Source: Morella rubra (lineage: Eukaryota > Streptophyta > Magnoliopsida > Fagales > Myricaceae). From it: a stretch of DNA of 64,000 bases. The stretch lies in the NCBI GenBank assembly GCA_003952965.2, contig CM025854.1, positions 14,194,667-14,258,666 on the forward strand, written 5' to 3'. The position numbers and the translations under genes are program-made. The notes under the pieces are model-generated. The model was not told the origin of the DNA. It saw nothing but the letters and a program-made list of their open reading frames with translations, and made no database searches. Of the stretch, positions 48,040 to 59,375 are shown piece by piece (within the stretch, counting starts at the first letter, position 1; every line of letters begins with the position of its first letter).

Positions 48040-48850
48040 TAAAAATTAGCTCCTCTTTAGATAGGATAATTTTTTTTTTTTTATAATTTTTTTTCACCAA
48101 CTTCAATACATTTTTACAAACTCTAATAATTTTTTTTACAAATTTTAATAATTTTTTTACAAACTACGATACTTTTTAAAAGACTCTAATAATTTTTTCA
48201 CCTATTCAAAGAGCATGACGTATATAAGCTAATCTATATAGGGGTTGAGATTGTAGGAGACAATTTTCATCAAAAATTTCTTTGCTTATCCAGATAGGGG
48301 TTGAGTTTGTAGGAGAAAATTATGACTTTTTTGGGTTTGCAAAAAGTTGATGAAAAATTTTAAGATTAAATATACTTTGTACTCTCTAATTATAAGAATC
48401 TTAACACTTTGCATCTCAATCAATTATTTTTACAAACTACAATACTTTTTAAAAATTTCAACAACTTTTTCAATAATACCAAGAAAATGACATATATAAG
48501 CCAATTTATATAGGTGTTGAGTTTGTAGGAGAAAATTATGAGAGTTTGACTTTTTATGGGTTTGTAAAAGTTGATGTAAAATTTTAGAGTCAAATACACT
48601 TTGCACTTTCTAACTATTGGAGTCTTAACATTTTACATCTCAATATATTAATTTTCTCACATTACACGTATCAACTATTAATTTCAAGCTCTTTACACCC
48701 TCTCTTAAAATTTTCTTTATGAGGGTAAAATCATAATTTCAGAGATTAAAAATAAATTCGGATAATTTTAATAGAATATGTAAAGTGTCTGAAATTAAGA
48801 AGTTGCAGGAAAAAAATGTTGAAATTTGATGTTTAGCAGTTAAAAATTTT
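48040..48850. repeat. AT-rich tract with diverged direct duplication
   Basis: 48292-48421 and 48508-48645 share GGTGTTGAGTTTGTAGGAGA-like, AAAAGTTGATGWAAAATTTT and CTTAACAYTTTRCATCTCAAT blocks. The words ACTTTGCACT, CTAACTATTGG and CTTAACATTTTACATC resemble the units of the fold-back element at 58333-58726, so this may be a distant relative. Confidence 0.6.
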
Positions 48851-49248
48851 GGAGTTTTTTTTTTTTGGGTGCATTAAACATCACCGACATTGGTGGGAGA
48901 AAAGTCAAGGAAACAACAATCGGTTCAGATTTGGTTTAATTCTTTTATTCCATGTTTCCAATGTATACTATATTCCACCGGATGATTGGCTGCTGGGTTG
49001 GCATCTAGGGCAGGACAGCTTCTACAGCATTTTGCACCAATAGGCAATACTAATTTGCAAGCCCATTTGGCACGACCCTTGTTCATTCTATTATCTCCTG
49101 TGTACGACCATTGGGACCATACTGCAAGTAGCTCCTAACTGCTGCAGATTAATAGCTCTACTAGAGCCCAGCAGACACTAATCGTGTTACAGCTCTTATT
49201 CTCAAATTATCGACTTCATTATTTAGCGTTAAAAACTAAAACCCATGT

Positions 49249-49457
49249 GAGGGTGGCCTAGTGGATGGCTGCTTGGTCTTCTCCAAATCTTGAGCTCGCT
49301 GTCTAGGGTTCCAATAGTACACTCCGCTCCGCTCCGAATTTGGTTGGTCTTGGACCCATGAGCTTGAGGTCTGTATTGGACCTGTGTGTTCTATTACTGT
49401 CTCGGAGTGTGTCGAGATTATGATTTCGCGATGAGGCCTTTTTTTTTTTTTTTTTTT
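49249..49457 (+). mobile_element. tRNA-derived SINE with T-rich 3' tail
   Basis: Box A TGGCCTAGTGG (49254-49264) and box B GGTTCCAATAG (49307-49317) are spaced as in an RNA polymerase III promoter. A unique body follows, ending GAGGCC and a T-run at 49439-49457. It is about 210 bp long. The T tail resembles the Au-type plant SINE style. No clear target duplication was found. Confidence 0.65.
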
Positions 49458-49623
49458 AAATTTATTTATTATGAAATTAGAAATATAAATGAATATCAAG
49501 AGATGATTAAAAGTGTTCATTGGGTACAGATAAAATCTAATTTAACTTGGTCGCATTTAATGAATTTAGTGCCACAACAATCTTAAAGAGATTAGACTAC
49601 TCACAATTTAACCTGTCAATTAA

Positions 49624-49854
49624 GAGGGCGTTTGTTTCCGAAAAAATTGGGCATCCAATATTTCGGACATCCTAAAAAAATTATAAAATAATATTCTTTT
49701 TCCATCAAATAATTCTTTATCATTATAATGTTCACTCAAATCTTCTCTCTCTTCACTTTTTTTTTTTCAAATTTCATAAAAATTTTTACTTTTTTTCCAA
49801 ACCCAATATTCCAAAATTTCCAACACCCAAACATTTACACAAACAAACACCATC
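49624..49854. mobile_element. MITE with GAGGGCGTTTGTTT-type ends
   Basis: GAGGGCGTTTGTTTCCG on the left is inverse to AAACAAACACCATC on the right. The flanks read ATTAA and TTAAAT. The interior is AT-rich and non-coding. The element at 62647-62825 has a matching left end (GTCGTTTGTTTCCCAATA) and appears to be the same family. Confidence 0.7.
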
Positions 49855-51545
49855 TTAAATGATTGATATTACCTTAAAAGGGAATCAAACTTGAGGGCGC
49901 CTGATTTACAAGGCTTAAATGAGCCTTAACCATGAGTCAACTCAAGGCAGGTTAGTCTAAATAATTTCATACAAACAAAAGATCAAACTATCCATCAATT
50001 AAGGTCCAGTTAAGATCTAATTCTATAACATTAATAGTGGAATGATAAGAAGTTGGTGAGTTCGACGAGGGAACATATAGCACTTCAATTATAGTTTTTA
50101 GATTGCTCTGGGTATAACATAATAATGCATTATAATAACTCGAGAGAATAAATCCAGCGAATTTCGTTCGTATTAAATGTTTAAGTTAATAATGCACTCA
50201 GAATTAATATCTTGAATACTATTGAACGGCTGAGATCCGATCTGGAATTCTGTGTCTCTGAAGAATCCGAAGTCTTTTTTTTGACATTGGTGTTGGGATG
50301 CGTGAGTAGCCTGACACATAGAAGAGCAAAGAAAGCCGCGTGTGGTTAATAATCTTTATTTACTGGACTGGCTTGTTTAATCGTTTATGGTAAATTGCAT
50401 GCGGTTCTTTCTTTGACAACTCCGAGAGAGAGAATTCAAAAAACCAGCTGGCTAGCTTCTGAAAACAGTACAGATTCCCGGTTCAGAGCTCCTCCCTCCC
50501 TCTTCCCCAGGACAAACAACAAAGAAAGTGGAAGAAAATGATAAACGAATAAACAATATTATATTGTCGGCCTCACGTTTTTAGGCTCCCAGGTCCCGAG
50601 GTCCGAGTTCCCACCTACACAGAACAAACGCTCTCACTCTGTCACTTCTATCACCCCAAGAGAGTTTCAAACGCAAAATGCCAACTTGGTCTTAGCATCA
50701 GAAAATGACTATACTTTAGGCACTTTGAGCCAAGTCCCAGTACAAAACCTTTGAACACATCTTGCTTTGATCTGGAGTGCTACCTGCTGCAGCTGGAACG
50801 TCGTCGTCGTTGCTAATCCAAATGTTGTCTATTTTGGTCTAAAACTGCAATGTTTATGTTTAGCTTGCCATGTTGTGGATCGGAAACTCCAAGGTTCACT
50901 CCCTGTCTGTCTCCTCTCTCTCTCTCTGGGGTTTGTAGAACTCGTTTCTTTGCTCTGCGTTTTGTTTGTTTGTTATCACACCAGAAACTGTTTTTCGTTA
51001 AGAGACTTATACTCCCTGTTTCATTGTAGAAGAATCTTGGGTTTAGGTGCCTTCTGCTACATTATGTTAGTATAAAGGCGTGTGCTTTAATTAGTTTCGG
51101 AGTGTTAAACAAAGACCCTCTTGGCTTTAGATTCTTCTATTTTGAACCTTGATGCTAAAGCCTCTTGAAGCTCAAGTGTATCATGGAAAACCTTTGATTT
51201 GGTCATTATTCTGAGGTGGTTTAAACGTGAAGGCAAACACTTTAATTAGTTTGAACATCTGTTCCTTTTTTTTCGACTCAACTTTTAATTCTTAGTAGTT
51301 GTTTAATCCTGATTAAAGGAAGCTAAGTAAAACCCCAAGTTACTTTATTTCTAAAATATAGTCTGTTCCCTGCCACTACCACAGGGTTTAAGGCAGATTC
51401 CCGGTTCTTCTTGGGGGGCAATTTGTGGATGCTAGTAAGATTTGGTACCCCATGCTTCTAGGAGTTTGGAATTTCACTCCCTGTGGCAGTTAGAAGCGCA
51501 TTGAAATAGGTCTGTTTCAACTTTTGGGGACTTGATCTTTGAGCA
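49855..51545 (+). promoter_or_regulatory. Spacer and 5' region of the DUF641 gene
   Basis: 49855-50650 is spacer without features. 50650-51545 has lower AT content, CT-rich tracts and TC(T)n motifs typical of a plant leader, and probably includes promoter, 5' UTR and perhaps a leader intron. An open frame of 102 residues at 50767-51075 is hydrophobic and unrecognised. Confidence 0.45.
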
Positions 51546-52922
51546 ATGGCTCATGTGGCCACTAAACCCTCAAAACCCTCCTCAAACATATCAGAAATTG
51601 TCTCCAAATTTGCTAAAGTTTGTAAATTGAGATCCATTGGCGTCATTCCCTCTGAAAATACTAATCAGCACAACCAGCACCACCATCACTACCACTGTTA
51701 CCACAACCCCAATGACAATACTTCACCGCTGGGTGAGGATAGCAGCGATGCAACTGAGGAGATGGAATGTGATGGAGAGAAAGTTCATCCACAACCTATT
51801 GAAGTATCAAGCGGAAGCACTGTATGTGGTGATGGGGAGATCACGGAGTTATTTGACACAGTTTCAGCGCTCAAATTGGCTTATATTCAGCTTCAGGAAG
51901 CTCATATTCCCTATAGTTCGGATAAGATTATAGCCGCTGATGAACTTGTTGTGGCTCGACTAGAAGCACTCTGCAAGATTAAGCGTGTATACAAGGAGAA
52001 ACAATTCTCAAACAAAGAAAAGTTAGAGTCCTCCGTCTGCAGTCGATTGAAAGTGAGAATTGCAGCCGGTGAGAGGCTGTTGAAAGACTTAAAGTCCCAA
52101 GTCAAAGCAAAAAGCTCTGAGATTCTTCGTTTGCAACAAGAGCTTCAGGGTTTGGAGTTGGGGAATATGGAACTGGTGGAAAAGGTCAGGCAAATAAGCC
52201 TGGCGAAGAAGAATGCAAGGCTTTTGAGCATTAGTGCACTCAATGATGCTTTTGATGCTGCTTCTAAGTCGATTCATGATTTTGCAAAGCCATTAATTAG
52301 CTTGATGAAAGCTTCAGGTTGGGATCTAGATCTGGCTGCAAAATCGATCGGGGATGCAGTTGTTTATTCTAAAAGATCCCACAAGAAGTATGCATTTGAA
52401 GCCTATATCTCACGGAGAATGTTTTATGGGTTTACATTTAAATCCTATAATGTGAGTGCAATTATGAGGTTTGATGATCCAATTGATGCACTGACAGAAT
52501 ACCCAAATTCAGATTTTGGAGAATTCTGTAGGAAAAAGTTTCTCTTAGTCGTTCATCCAATGCTGGAAGCATCATTCTTCGGCAACCTTGATCACAGGAC
52601 ATTTGTGTTGAGTGGCAAGCATCCCAGGACTCCGTTCTACCAAATATTTGCGAAGATGGCAAAGTGGGTCTGGGTCCTACAAGGCATTGCAACCTCAATA
52701 GATCCAGAGGCAAAAATATTTACTGTTGACAGAGGCAGCAAATTCTCGGATGTTCATATGGAATCTGTTGAGGAGGATATGAAAGGTGCAGCTGTGGCTG
52801 ATGGAGAGCGGGCTACACGTAGAGTTGAGCTTATGGTCATGCCTGGGTTTAAAATTGGAGAGTCATGGTTGAGGTCTCTGGTGTATCTTTCAAATCTGAA
52901 ACCATCGCCGGGGAAATGCTAG
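51546..52922 (+). CDS. DUF641 family protein, GRAVITROPIC IN THE LIGHT 1-like
   Basis: A single uninterrupted 458-residue frame. The start SSNISEIVSKFAKVCKLRSIGV is the conserved N-terminus of the At3g60680 subgroup. A His-rich segment (about residues 39-56), an acidic linker and the DUF641 core follow: TELFDTVSALKLAYIQLQEAHIPY, DKIIAADELVVARLEAL, a coiled coil at about residues 175-225, then SGWDLDLAAKSI, KKYAFEAYISRRMF, FGEFCRKKFLLVVHPMLEASFFGNLDHR and the C-terminal VMPGFKIGESWLRSLVYL. The family is plant-specific; GIL1 acts downstream of phytochrome in growth orientation, and other members bind receptor-kinase partners. The lack of introns and the length are normal for the family. A 3' UTR is likely to about 53150. 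It converges on the minus-strand gene at 53792. Confidence 0.95.
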   Translation: MAHVATKPSKPSSNISEIVSKFAKVCKLRSIGVIPSENTNQHNQHHHHYHCYHNPNDNTSPLGEDSSDATEEMECDGEKVHPQPIEVSSGSTVCGDGEITELFDTVSALKLAYIQLQEAHIPYSSDKIIAADELVVARLEALCKIKRVYKEKQFSNKEKLESSVCSRLKVRIAAGERLLKDLKSQVKAKSSEILRLQQELQGLELGNMELVEKVRQISLAKKNARLLSISALNDAFDAASKSIHDFAKPLISLMKASGWDLDLAAKSIGDAVVYSKRSHKKYAFEAYISRRMFYGFTFKSYNVSAIMRFDDPIDALTEYPNSDFGEFCRKKFLLVVHPMLEASFFGNLDHRTFVLSGKHPRTPFYQIFAKMAKWVWVLQGIATSIDPEAKIFTVDRGSKFSDVHMESVEEDMKGAAVADGERATRRVELMVMPGFKIGESWLRSLVYLSNLKPSPGKC

Positions 52923-53791
52923 ATCGAGGTGCCTGGTTAACTTGTATCTGTGTGTTGAAAATGTTGATAATTAGGTTAAGGCTGTTGAAAGCTGTTATTT
53001 GAGTTTTGAAAACTATAGCTGGTAGCTAGTGTTACCATTGGTTACACAAGCTACCGGTTTTTGAGAACTCTACGGTGTAGGCTGCAAGGATCTTGTTAAT
53101 TACTTTCAGAATTGTAAATAGATGTGTACTAACATATTGCTTTTGTTCAATTTTTCACTTTTGCCGGCAAAGCCATCAAAATTTAATACGTTTATTTCTC
53201 ACCTACTGAGCAACGTTAGTCAGCTCCAAAGTTAACGGGTTGCAGACGTCTTGCTGGATAGAAACATACAGTTCGATCTTTTGGCTAGAAGTCTAGAACA
53301 TTATAACCTGTACAAGCTTGCTTTTTCACTCTTTAATTTGAAACAAGCATATGGGTGATGAGCATCGTCTTCAACCTTGCCGGATTAAGTTCGGATTGAA
53401 GTACATTTTTCTCCCTACTCCTTTCTCAACTGTAGAACAAGTTCGTGTAGCTTTTTTTTTTCTAAGTAAGCTCGTGTAGCTACTAATACAATTTTTCAGT
53501 GTTCATAGATTTCGAACAAAACAATCTGTGGACTGAGAAGGAAATTTTCATTCTGCTCAGTTGCAAATGGTTCCGATTATGAAGTATATACTCCTGCACC
53601 AGCTCATTGATTACTTTTGGAGGATTTTGCTCCTAAATAGATTTTGAAAAAAAAAACTTGATTCTTGAATTATTTTCTCTCTGTACAAGACAAATATAAC
53701 GCATAAAGAGAGAAAAAGAGGGAGGAAATAACCGGCTATCAGAGAAGAGGGAAAAGTAAGAGAAGAAAAAGAAGTCCTGATTGCAGGACCA
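52923..53791. other. Convergent 3' region
   Basis: The 3' UTR of the DUF641 gene is followed by AT-rich spacer and the likely 3' UTR of the minus-strand gene ending at 53792. No exon is supported. Confidence 0.55.
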
Positions 53792-54346
53792 CTATGGACT
53801 GTTATCAACTTCGTCATCCTTGGTGGAAAACAAGTCTCTGCATAGTTCTCCATAGAATCTACAAACCAAATCGATGAAAACTGGGCTCTTTAGATTCTTC
53901 CAGCAACGGAGAAGCTCCTCCACATCCATCAAGTCCCTCACTTTCCCTTCTTCAACAATCATCTGCGCCAAATAGTTCTCAAAACTCCTGCATGCGTCAT
54001 CCATGTCTTCATCCGCTGAAGCTTCCCTTCTGCCAGCCCTGCTGACCCTCACGTAAGCCGGTGTAATAGGTGATGGAAAGAGCTTTCCTTCACAACCACC
54101 ACTAGGTACACTCAGAAGCTCCCTTAGTCTGTCCATGTCTTTTGTCTTCCTAATTGAACAGCAACTTGTTAGTAACCCGGTTAGCCTATTCTTTCTCGGA
54201 CTTTTTCCATCTTTGGTACGGTGAGGGCGAAATCCACGAGCTCTTATAAATACTGGTTTCCTGAGCCTGAATTTGAAGATTTGAAGCAATTTTCTGCATG
54301 GGATTAGAAGCTTGGATCTGAAGGAAGACAATGCTTTCACTGTCAT
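53792..54346 (-). CDS. Small plant protein with OVATE-like C-terminal block
   Basis: An intact 184-residue single-exon frame. The N-terminus is very basic (SFRSKLLIPCRKLLQIFKFRLRKPVFIRARGFRPHRTKDGK). A middle linker contains SITPAYVRVSRAGRREA. The C-terminal block is DDACRSFENYLAQMIVEEGKVRDLMDVEELLRCWKNLKSPVFIDLVCRFYGELCRDLF. The order FxxYLxxMIxEE, DxEELLxCWxxLxSPxF, and a final aromatic helix is like the OVATE domain of plant OFP transcription repressors, but with Trp and Cys substitutions and a different tail. It could be a divergent OFP or a separate plant family. It is convergent with the DUF641 gene. Coding potential is convincing; the function is not established. Confidence 0.75.
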   Translation of the reverse strand: MTVKALSSFRSKLLIPCRKLLQIFKFRLRKPVFIRARGFRPHRTKDGKSPRKNRLTGLLTSCCSIRKTKDMDRLRELLSVPSGGCEGKLFPSPITPAYVRVSRAGRREASADEDMDDACRSFENYLAQMIVEEGKVRDLMDVEELLRCWKNLKSPVFIDLVCRFYGELCRDLFSTKDDEVDNSP

Positions 54347-55590
54347 CTCTAATTATTGTATCCTGAGTACGGTTGAAGGAATGGAGCAGAGTGGTCGCTT
54401 TTGTTGCTTTTGATTTCTTTGGATGGTGAGGGGTGTGCTTCAAACTTGGTTGGGTTGACGGTTGGTGAAAATAGAGAGGGAGAGAGAGAGCTTAGAGCTG
54501 AATGTTTTTCAGAGAGATAAAGAGATTGTTAAGAGGATGTTGGTTAAGGTCGTTGGTGATACTCAGTACGACAGCAGACAACAGCTAACTGGTGCTGGTG
54601 GGTTTCACGTCTTGGTAGAGTGGGATACCTCATTGCAAGTCAATTCCTGCCTTGGCTACTCGGACAGTGTATCAGGGAGGTTTGCAGGCACGTTGTGGAC
54701 CTATTCTAATTTGATATTAAGGCCTGCTGCTTTGTTATTACGAAACAGTCCCAGCACATACCATTCTACTCGCTTTATACCACACGTTTTGGTGATTAGG
54801 GGTATCTTTTAATCCTTTTATGGGTTGAATCTAGCAACTGGTTCAGAAATTTCAAGCAACTTGCTATATTGGGAGGGCCCTTTGTGCTCCTATTGCTTGA
54901 AATGCTGCTAGTTTGTCAATTTGCAGCTCACCATTTCAGCCCTGCCCTTGCCAAATCCCCCTACTTCTTTCTTCCTACGAGACAGATCATTTACTTGATT
55001 TACATGAATATATATTAAGGCTTGATGGTGACAGTACAATATATAACTCCATCAGGTAAAAGAAAACATAGTTTTTAAGTAGTAGTTTCTTTAGAGTCAA
55101 ACGCAGCTGGACTTGATGGGATTTGAAAGGAGTGCCTAGTTAACAGAACATCAATTATCTAATGGGCTTCAGAATTTTCAGGCCCATCATAAAGTGAGCC
55201 ACAACAATGTCAGAAAAAATATATGTAGGCCTATCAGTGTAGGATGTTGTTGCACTCCAAATACAAGGATGGGGATCCAGAACGAATTGGGCTGAACAGC
55301 AATATTAATATTTGAATGAAGCTACAGATAAAAGGTATAGTGTAGTCTTGAGAGCATTGGAAACCATCATAAGCAAAGGTTGGAAGCTTAGGCCATAATA
55401 TACGGGGTTTAGGGATTAAGCATGTACTGCTACTGATTTGTACTAAAAGAGACAAGACTGAAAGAAACTAAAAAGACTCAAAAAAAAAAAGCCCACTTGG
55501 TTGTGGCTACTCTTAATCATCAATATTTAAGGAAGGAAACGACCAACCATCATCAATCCTCCTATTGGAATGTCCTTCACACCTTTGCAG
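54347..55590. other. Promoter side of the OVATE-like gene and spacer
   Basis: 54347-54480 has a GA-rich leader-like tract next to the minus-strand start. Later frames (54462-54812 plus, 55234-55455 minus) show no family similarity. Confidence 0.5.
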
Positions 55591-55777
55591 GCAGCCCATC
55601 TGCTTGCCTCCTACTTGAACCAGAACTCTGTCCTGGTATTATTTTCAGATTCCTCTGGTTGGTCTTTGGTCTGGATTCCAGGAAGCTCAACGTTTTCGCT
55701 CATCAGGCTGCTCAATGGAGTCTCCGATCTCATTTACGGGGGTTTCTCGATTTGGACTCTATCCCTGGGACCCTTGC
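55591..55777 (+). mobile_element. LINE RNase H fragment running into the gap
   Basis: The plus strand reads SRKLNVFAHQAAQWSLRSHLRGFLDLDSIPGTL, the end of an RNase H-type domain of plant non-LTR elements (xxNxxAHxxAxWA, then a loop and xxIPxxL). The sequence is cut off by the N gap, so its 3' end is unknown. Confidence 0.6.
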
Positions 55778-56777
55778 NNNNNNNNNNNNNNNNNNNNNNN
55801 NNNNNNNNNNNNNNNNNNNNNNNNNNNNNNNNNNNNNNNNNNNNNNNNNNNNNNNNNNNNNNNNNNNNNNNNNNNNNNNNNNNNNNNNNNNNNNNNNNNN
55901 NNNNNNNNNNNNNNNNNNNNNNNNNNNNNNNNNNNNNNNNNNNNNNNNNNNNNNNNNNNNNNNNNNNNNNNNNNNNNNNNNNNNNNNNNNNNNNNNNNNN
56001 NNNNNNNNNNNNNNNNNNNNNNNNNNNNNNNNNNNNNNNNNNNNNNNNNNNNNNNNNNNNNNNNNNNNNNNNNNNNNNNNNNNNNNNNNNNNNNNNNNNN
56101 NNNNNNNNNNNNNNNNNNNNNNNNNNNNNNNNNNNNNNNNNNNNNNNNNNNNNNNNNNNNNNNNNNNNNNNNNNNNNNNNNNNNNNNNNNNNNNNNNNNN
56201 NNNNNNNNNNNNNNNNNNNNNNNNNNNNNNNNNNNNNNNNNNNNNNNNNNNNNNNNNNNNNNNNNNNNNNNNNNNNNNNNNNNNNNNNNNNNNNNNNNNN
56301 NNNNNNNNNNNNNNNNNNNNNNNNNNNNNNNNNNNNNNNNNNNNNNNNNNNNNNNNNNNNNNNNNNNNNNNNNNNNNNNNNNNNNNNNNNNNNNNNNNNN
56401 NNNNNNNNNNNNNNNNNNNNNNNNNNNNNNNNNNNNNNNNNNNNNNNNNNNNNNNNNNNNNNNNNNNNNNNNNNNNNNNNNNNNNNNNNNNNNNNNNNNN
56501 NNNNNNNNNNNNNNNNNNNNNNNNNNNNNNNNNNNNNNNNNNNNNNNNNNNNNNNNNNNNNNNNNNNNNNNNNNNNNNNNNNNNNNNNNNNNNNNNNNNN
56601 NNNNNNNNNNNNNNNNNNNNNNNNNNNNNNNNNNNNNNNNNNNNNNNNNNNNNNNNNNNNNNNNNNNNNNNNNNNNNNNNNNNNNNNNNNNNNNNNNNNN
56701 NNNNNNNNNNNNNNNNNNNNNNNNNNNNNNNNNNNNNNNNNNNNNNNNNNNNNNNNNNNNNNNNNNNNNNNNNNNNN
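55778..56777. other. Assembly gap, exactly 1000 N
   Basis: Unknown bases. A length of exactly 1000 is a conventional placeholder, so the true gap size is not known. Reading frames that span it have no meaning. Confidence 1.
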
Positions 56778-58332
56778 AATATTTCATCTATTTAAAATCC
56801 ACTGGAAAGTATCCTTGCCGCTGCTCGTTTATGTTTACAATTACAAAACTGATCACACCATTAGGCCAATTAGTCAACCTCTGTTGGTGCAGGTTAGTTG
56901 GTTTTGCTTGGAAGAATGTAGTCAATTCAGTAGTCAGAGCTCCATTGTGTTCATGTAACATTCTCATATAGCTATGACAGTTCACTTCCTAGTGGACATT
57001 ACTTGTTTACGCTACCTTCTTAAGGTGTGCTTGTTGAATGTCTTTTGATTTCAGCAAAACAGAATGTGTATCTACTGTTAGTGACTTTAGTTCTTATAGA
57101 ATGTCCTAATTGTTTCATGTTCATCGTATTCTACTTTTAGATTATAGAAGAATTTATGATTCTGCATAATGGGAGGTGGAAGCAGCTCTATAATCAGTGC
57201 AAAGATCATAGGTGATTGGTTTTTGATGCATTTTACTCACAAGTATCAAGGAAATGTATTGGAAGTGCATGACTTGGCCAAGCAGGCCACACATGGATAT
57301 GGTTGATTTTCTTTCAATACAAACCTGCTCATGGTGGCTGCTGTCTCTCTATAATAAGCAATTTTCATCCTGGTTGCTTTTGTCTTTTGTTGCATTCAAA
57401 ACGTGTAACCTTTTGTTTGTGTCTGTATAATTGCGTGGTTTTTCGTTTTAGAACTGGAATTGCTCGAATGCTCTTAAAAGAATGTAGTCTCCGATGGCTA
57501 TAGTAGACCTAAGCAGCATTTTTCATGGAAATTTTGTTTTTTCGCTTGCTTGACCATATCTTTTCTTGTGGATCAAGTAGTTCTGCTTCTGTAAAACGTT
57601 TATATGCCTGAGTAGAATGGATGTGAATGAAGGCAGGTGAAAGAATGTCTCAAGCTTGAAATCAGTTTACAATTTATCCCCCTGGTTAAGAAATTATGCT
57701 ATTGTTCTTTTTGTTTTGTTTTGGTTTTTTGTTTTGACATATTACTCGGCCTGGTGATAGTAAATTCTCTGCAGTCTACTCGGTAAGGATTTTAATCTAA
57801 AGTCTTATCTTAAGCAATTGATAGGAGGTTCAAGTTTTGTTATACTTTGGTGCTTTGCACCGGAGCCTCAACACAGAATTTTAGAGCGTGCCTCATACCC
57901 AACAATGGTACATGATTGTTAGACTTCCTAGAACGCCATACGAACGGGGTGTCGCTTAAGAAAAAGAATACCGTGTGGACGGAAACCTAAAAAGTTGAAA
58001 CCATTTGGGAATCCTCGTCTCTTTTGGAAATTCCTGCGACGTGCTCGGAACCCCATTCGAATGCTTTGTTGTTTGGGGAACGCTATGTGAATGCTTGTCT
58101 AGAATCTGGACGGCTTTGGAGGAGGATTCTTTTTCTTTTTTTTTTCTCTGGACGACCTGTTGTTGAAACTAAAAACTGCCCACAAATCTCGACGCAGAAA
58201 ATAGCCATTGGGTAGCTTGACACGGGCAGGCAATCAAGGGCTTTGCACTGGGGGAGTCGAGTCCAATAGACAGCTTAGAACGGCCCAAGAAGCATGGCAA
58301 CTTGTGCCGAGTGCATGGAATCTTTTTCTTTC
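56778..58332. other. Right flank of the gap, no gene recognised
   Basis: 56778-57500 has moderate GC and short frames (VNLCWCRLVGFAWKN) without family similarity. It could be the 3' end of a gene whose body lies in the gap. 57500-58332 has no coding signal. Confidence 0.45.
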
Positions 58333-58726
58333 GGAGAAATACACTTTTCACCCACAAATTAGTATAGGTTTTACACTTTACACTTTAAACTACCAATTTT
58401 AACATATTGCACCCTCTAACTACCAATTTTTAACACTTTGCAGTCTTTATCAAATTTTTAGACTAAAATGACGATAATGCCTTGACCTATTTTACATATA
58501 TTGAAGATATTATTGTCAATTCATTAATTTTCAAGGTATTATTGTCAAATGGAGGGTGCAAAGTGTTTAATATTAGTAGTTGGAGGTGTAATGTGTCAAA
58601 GTGGGTACTTTAGGGTGCAAAGTGTCTAACATTGGTAGTTTGAGGGTGCAATGTCTTAAAGATGATAGTTTGAGGTGCAATATGTCACTACCCGGTAGTT
58701 TGTGAGTAAAAAGTGCATTTTTTCCC
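58333..58726. repeat. Fold-back repeat built from about 31-38-bp units
   Basis: The left end GGAGAAATACACTTTTCACC is inverse to the right end (GGTAGTTTGTGAGTAAAAAGTGC then ATTTTTTCCC, ending at 58726). The right arm holds about five units of the form GAGGGTGCAAAGTGTYTAAY...GGTAGTTT, and the left arm about two units in inverse. The flanks are T-rich (TTTTCTTTC and TTTCTTTTT), so a target duplication is unclear. It is non-coding and long-TIR-like, probably a non-autonomous DNA element. Confidence 0.75.
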
Positions 58727-59366
58727 TTTCTTTTTGATGCCCCAAAGCAAAAATAAATTTTAACCGAACGTTCCAAGCTACCTTTTCAATGAAATTCTAT
58801 GTCGTTTACTTTTGGCCGAATATATTCCATCGTTCTTGCACCCCATCCCGACCAAAAAATAAAATAAAGGGTAAACCCTAAAATAAAATTGTCCACATTT
58901 CCGTTGACTTCGATGGAGGTTGCTTGTGGGTATGGAATCATGAAGGGACTCGTGGACAACTAAGCTGCCTTATTAAAAGGAAGAAGTGTAATGGCTCTTA
59001 AAGAACTCGTCATTGGCTTGCCCAGAGCCTATCAAGTAGTGTTAGAGCAGGAAATTTTTTAGTATTGGATCGCCTCAACCAGTGGAAGCAGGGTTGAGGT
59101 TTACAATCACCTCTTCCTCCAGCGACGGAAACCGTCGATCGCAGTGTGGCTAAGATGTATCGCGAGTCTGTGGACTGGATTGGATTTGTGGGTCTTTTGA
59201 CCCGATTTGGTGAAGCCTTTTGTGGCCAGTTATGTCGGGACGTATAAGGTTCATTGGTTTGTGGCCTTTAAGGCCTTCTATTTTATGGCTCTTGATATTC
59301 CTATAGTGGGCTTGTGTGCCGTATTTAAATATAACCGCCTTAGAGATCCTGTAACCTTAATTCTCT
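58727..59366. other. Spacer, no gene recognised
   Basis: 58900-59350 is locally less AT-rich, with a 74-residue plus-strand frame of no known family. It could be a decayed repeat. Confidence 0.45.
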
Positions 59367-59375
59367 TTATTACGA

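Noticed and set aside
55497-56971. Long open frames of 340-460 residues across the gap
   Set aside because: They consist almost wholly of unknown bases; the N run makes the frame appear open.
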